A model generated the notes under the pieces. It made no database searches, was not told the DNA's origin, and saw nothing but the letters and a program-made list of their open reading frames with translations. The position numbers and the translations under genes were made by a program. Shown in pieces: positions 14,920 through 17,304 of a DNA stretch of 17,304 bases (positions are counted from its first letter, which is position 1; the number at the start of each line of letters is the position of its first letter). The DNA comes from Endobugula sp047619205 (GTDB lineage: Bacteria; Pseudomonadota; Gammaproteobacteria; Pseudomonadales; Cellvibrionaceae), in assembly GCA_047619205.1 (NCBI GenBank), contig JBLHJR010000069.1, positions 1 to 17,304 of the forward strand, given 5' to 3'.

Positions 14920-15720
14920 ATGATGAAGAAAAATAACGATATCTTAGCGAGAACTTCTCATTTGTCGATTAAGGAAAACTCGCATAGTCATGAGCATCAT
15001 CAAATTATTATCGGTATTGCGGGTGAGGCTGACTTTGAAATTGAAGGTGTTGGTGGAAAAATAGATGGTTATTCTGGTTGTATAGTCCCGTCTAATGAAA
15101 GGCATAGTTTCTACGGTAGCGATGAAAATAGTGTTTTTATTCTGGATATTGGTAAAGACTTAATCAACAGTAACGGTTTGCATAGCGTAGCTGGGAATGA
15201 TCTAAGTCGTATGTTTGATTCTCGCCGATACTTTTCGATCGATCAGCAAATGCATTTAATGTTATTTTCCTTGGTGAATGAAATAAAAGTATATGCAGAC
15301 GATCCATCAATGAAGCCATTGGTTGCAGAGCTGGTGTTACGTGGTTTGTCTAATCGTTTGTCCAGCAATTCATCGAATATAGAGCATAGGATACATGGGG
15401 ATCGTCTCGATCTTAATATGATTCAGCAATATATTCACGCCCACATCGCTGATAAGATACAGGTGTCTGAGTTAGCTCAGCTGTGCGATTTAAGCGCTAG
15501 CCATTTCTATCAAAAATTTCGTGATAAAACAGGAGTTTCACCTCATCAGTATTTGATATTAGAGCGGATAAAGGTAGCAAGATTTTTATTGGGTAATACG
15601 AATAAAAATCTTACGGATATCTGTTTTTCACTTGGTTTCTCCAGTCAGAGTGCATTTACAAATACGTTCACCAAAAAAGTCGGCTGCTCTCCTAGCCACT
15701 ATCGCAATAGTTTACGATAG
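14920..15720 (+). CDS. AraC-family regulator, probable proline-catabolism activator (PruR-like)
   Basis: A 266-residue transcription factor with an N-terminal cupin-like sensing domain (about 22-80; SHSHEHHQIIIGIAGEADFEI shows the HxH-type strand, and GCIVPSNERHSFYG is the typical second half). A C-terminal AraC/XylS domain follows (about 165-266). The first helix-turn-helix is VSELAQLCDLSASHFYQKF at 182-200, and the second, TDICFSLGFSSQSAFTNTF, at 232-250 continues into the family signature C-S-P-S-H-Y-R. It lies 202 bp upstream of putA on the same strand. In Pseudomonas aeruginosa an AraC-type protein, PruR, next to putA activates proline catabolism, so the same job is inferred here. The 15-bp direct repeats before putA are its likely binding sites. 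The ligand would be proline. Confidence 0.88.
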   Translation: MMKKNNDILARTSHLSIKENSHSHEHHQIIIGIAGEADFEIEGVGGKIDGYSGCIVPSNERHSFYGSDENSVFILDIGKDLINSNGLHSVAGNDLSRMFDSRRYFSIDQQMHLMLFSLVNEIKVYADDPSMKPLVAELVLRGLSNRLSSNSSNIEHRIHGDRLDLNMIQQYIHAHIADKIQVSELAQLCDLSASHFYQKFRDKTGVSPHQYLILERIKVARFLLGNTNKNLTDICFSLGFSSQSAFTNTFTKKVGCSPSHYRNSLR

Positions 15721-15832
15721 TGTGACTTCCCCAGCCTTATAAACAATCATACCTTTAACATTTCCCTTAAACCCTTGTTTGCCAATGTTTTTTTGATTGC
15801 ATCCTTGTTTTCCTGCTGCTGGCGGTTTTTTT

Positions 15833-15889
15833 GTATTTTTTTGCAATTAATGCGTATTTTTTTGCAATCATATTGTTTTTTATTGACAG
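15833..15889 (+). promoter_or_regulatory. AraC-type operator: 21-bp-spaced direct repeats before putA
   Basis: The identical 15-mer GTATTTTTTTGCAAT occurs at 15833-15847 and 15854-15868, exactly 21 bp apart. A third, degenerate copy (GTTTTTTATTGACAG, 10 of 15) starts at 15875, again 21 bp on. Tandem sites at two helical turns are the classic arrangement for AraC-family proteins. TTGACA at 15883-15888, inside the third copy, is a consensus -35. No good -10 exists at 16-18 bp, consistent with an activator-dependent promoter. T-runs at 15826-15832, 15836-15842, 15857-15863 and 15876-15881 suggest intrinsic curvature. Confidence 0.75.
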
Positions 15890-15922
15890 ATACTTCACCT
15901 TTAATGAGTCGAGTGTAATGAA

Positions 15923-17304
15923 ATGAGAGCAATAGAAAATTTATCCTTTGTTGAAGAGTGGCTTAAACTTAGTCACGATCAACTGCTACAAGAGCTGTCG
16001 AATAACTACAGCGTTGATGAAGAAACTTGGGTAAAACGCCTTATTGCGATTGCCGATCCGTCTTCTAAAGAAATGCTAGATATTAATTCTATTGCTCGAC
16101 CCCTAATTGAAAAAACACGTAAAAGTACGAAAGGCACACATATTGTTGATAAGCTATTGCAAGAATATAGCTTAAGTGATGAAGATGGCATCACACTCAT
16201 GTGTTTGTCAGAAGCGCTATTGCGTGTCCCGGATATTGAAACGCGCAATGCTCTCATCAAAGATAAGCTAACAGCGGCTGACTGGAAAACTCACTTAACA
16301 GGTGATAATAGCTTGTTTGTTAACGCGTCTACTTGGGGGTTATTTATAGCAGGCCGCTTTGTAAAAACCGGAGCGGTCAATCACGGTGATGCATCAACTG
16401 GACTACAAAAATTACTCTATAAATGCGGTGCTCCCACATTACGCGCTGCAATGAAAGTGGCCATGCAAATTATTGGTGAATATTTTGTTTTAGGGCGAAC
16501 CATTCAAGAAGCGAGTCAACGTTCAATTCCTTTTTGTAAAGAAGGCTGTAAGTATTCTTTTGATATGTTGGGTGAGGCTGCGCATACGCGTACAGATGCG
16601 GAACGTTATTTAAAGAGCTATTTAGATGCCTTAGATAATATGTCACAAAATGCAGCGTTACGACCTGATACCGGGGCAGGGCATACCTTATCGATAAAAA
16701 TTTCTGCATTACATCCGCGTTACGAAGAGTCGCATAAAGATAGTGCGCTTCCTGAGTTGGTTCGAATCGTTAAAAAAATTGTCGAAAAGGCTCGTGCTAG
16801 TGATATCGGCATTACAATCGATGCAGAAGAGGCTGATCGTTTAGAGTTATCTTTAGAGCTGTTTAAGCAGGTTTACACTTCTACGTCGGTAAAAGGCTGG
16901 GGGAAATTTGGTTTGGTTGTTCAGGCATATTCGAAACGTGCGTTGCATGTATTATGTTGGATTACCTCGTTGTCTAAGCGACAGGGTGACGAGATCCCTG
17001 TGCGCTTAGTTAAGGGCGCTTACTGGGATACGGAAATTAAGCTTTGTCAGGAATTGGGCATTAATAGCTATCCAGTATTTACTCGTAAAGAATCAACAGA
17101 CACTTCCTATCTAGCCTGTGCACGTTACTTATTATCTGACTATACCAAAGGTTGGGTTTATCCACAGTTTGCCAGTCACAATGCACACACTATTGCGAGT
17201 ATTTTGGCGATGTTAGGTAAAAGGCATTGCGAATTTCAGCGTTTACATGGTATGGGCGAAGGTTTATACGAGGCTTTGATGCACTCTTATCCGAATGTTG
17301 GCGT
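15923..17304 (+). CDS. putA: PutA proline dehydrogenase / delta-1-pyrroline-5-carboxylate dehydrogenase, N-terminal part
   Basis: This is the first 460 codons of the bifunctional enzyme that oxidises proline to glutamate; the frame is open to the window edge, so the aldehyde dehydrogenase half lies outside. The N-terminal helical arm (about 1-110; MCLSEALLRVPD is conserved) leads into the FAD-binding proline dehydrogenase barrel. Visible there are SLFVNASTWGL, YSFDMLGEAAHT, SIKISALHPRY, IDAEEADRLE, RLVKGAYWDTEIK (about 359-371), SHNAHT (about 418) and EFQRLHGMGE (about 435). The start at 15923 is fixed by an in-frame stop 16-18 bases upstream. The protein begins at the dimerisation arm and has no ribbon-helix-helix domain, so it cannot repress its own gene as E. 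coli PutA does. Control by the adjacent AraC protein is inferred. The ribosome site is weak (GAG at 15911-15913). Confidence 0.96.
   Translation, partial: MRAIENLSFVEEWLKLSHDQLLQELSNNYSVDEETWVKRLIAIADPSSKEMLDINSIARPLIEKTRKSTKGTHIVDKLLQEYSLSDEDGITLMCLSEALLRVPDIETRNALIKDKLTAADWKTHLTGDNSLFVNASTWGLFIAGRFVKTGAVNHGDASTGLQKLLYKCGAPTLRAAMKVAMQIIGEYFVLGRTIQEASQRSIPFCKEGCKYSFDMLGEAAHTRTDAERYLKSYLDALDNMSQNAALRPDTGAGHTLSIKISALHPRYEESHKDSALPELVRIVKKIVEKARASDIGITIDAEEADRLELSLELFKQVYTSTSVKGWGKFGLVVQAYSKRALHVLCWITSLSKRQGDEIPVRLVKGAYWDTEIKLCQELGINSYPVFTRKESTDTSYLACARYLLSDYTKGWVYPQFASHNAHTIASILAMLGKRHCEFQRLHGMGEGLYEALMHSYPNVG

Noticed and set aside
15747..15932. A minus-strand open frame of 61 residues rich in K, N and Q across the araC-putA gap.
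   Set aside because: Its composition simply reflects the T-tracts and operator repeats, it overlaps the putA start, and it resembles no protein family.

Overview
This window looks like a chromosomal segment of a Gammaproteobacterium with moderate-to-low GC. The strongest evidence is the gene order tolC (divergent) / nudF - yqiB (DUF1249) - cpdA - yqiA - parE, which matches the Escherichia coli neighbourhood. The PutA at the right edge lacks the E. coli ribbon-helix-helix domain and sits behind an AraC-type regulator, as in pseudomonads. This fits a free-living, possibly marine, gammaproteobacterium outside the enterics; the exact order is inference.

Layout. Positions 1-1260 are visibly AT-rich and carry a possible tail of an unidentified gene plus a family 2 glycosyltransferase, probably the edge of a surface-polysaccharide region. 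From 1407 to 5953 come a small DUF2007/zinc-finger protein (-), a PAS-GGDEF-EAL cyclic-di-GMP enzyme (+), a membrane-anchored serine hydrolase of the beta-lactamase fold (-) and an EamA/DMT exporter (-). tolC (-) precedes the last two on the same strand. A 257-bp divergent promoter region separates tolC from the housekeeping run on the plus strand. After parE follow three co-directional genes: DUF2750, a siderophore-interacting FAD reductase and a YtoQ-family protein. Then comes a 401-bp intergenic region, an AraC-family regulator and the first 460 codons of putA, which runs off the window.

The most interesting material is non-coding. (1) Two copies (8826-9025 and 10614-10785) of one small, non-coding element with 25-bp terminal inverted repeats (MITE-like) sit in opposite orientation around cpdA-yqiA. 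One has supplied the last six codons and the stop of the DUF1249 gene. (2) A separate 230-bp element (14600-14829) has 17-bp terminal inverted repeats and can fold into a multi-branched structure with at least five internal helices; I do not recognise it. (3) Upstream of putA, a perfect 15-bp direct repeat recurs at 21 bp with a third degenerate copy in the same register and T-tracts throughout. This is a strong candidate operator for the adjacent AraC protein. (4) The nudF leader carries a 15-bp hairpin that is not a terminator.

No rRNA, tRNA, CRISPR array or intact transposase was found. Most promoter calls are weak and rest on hexamer inspection only.
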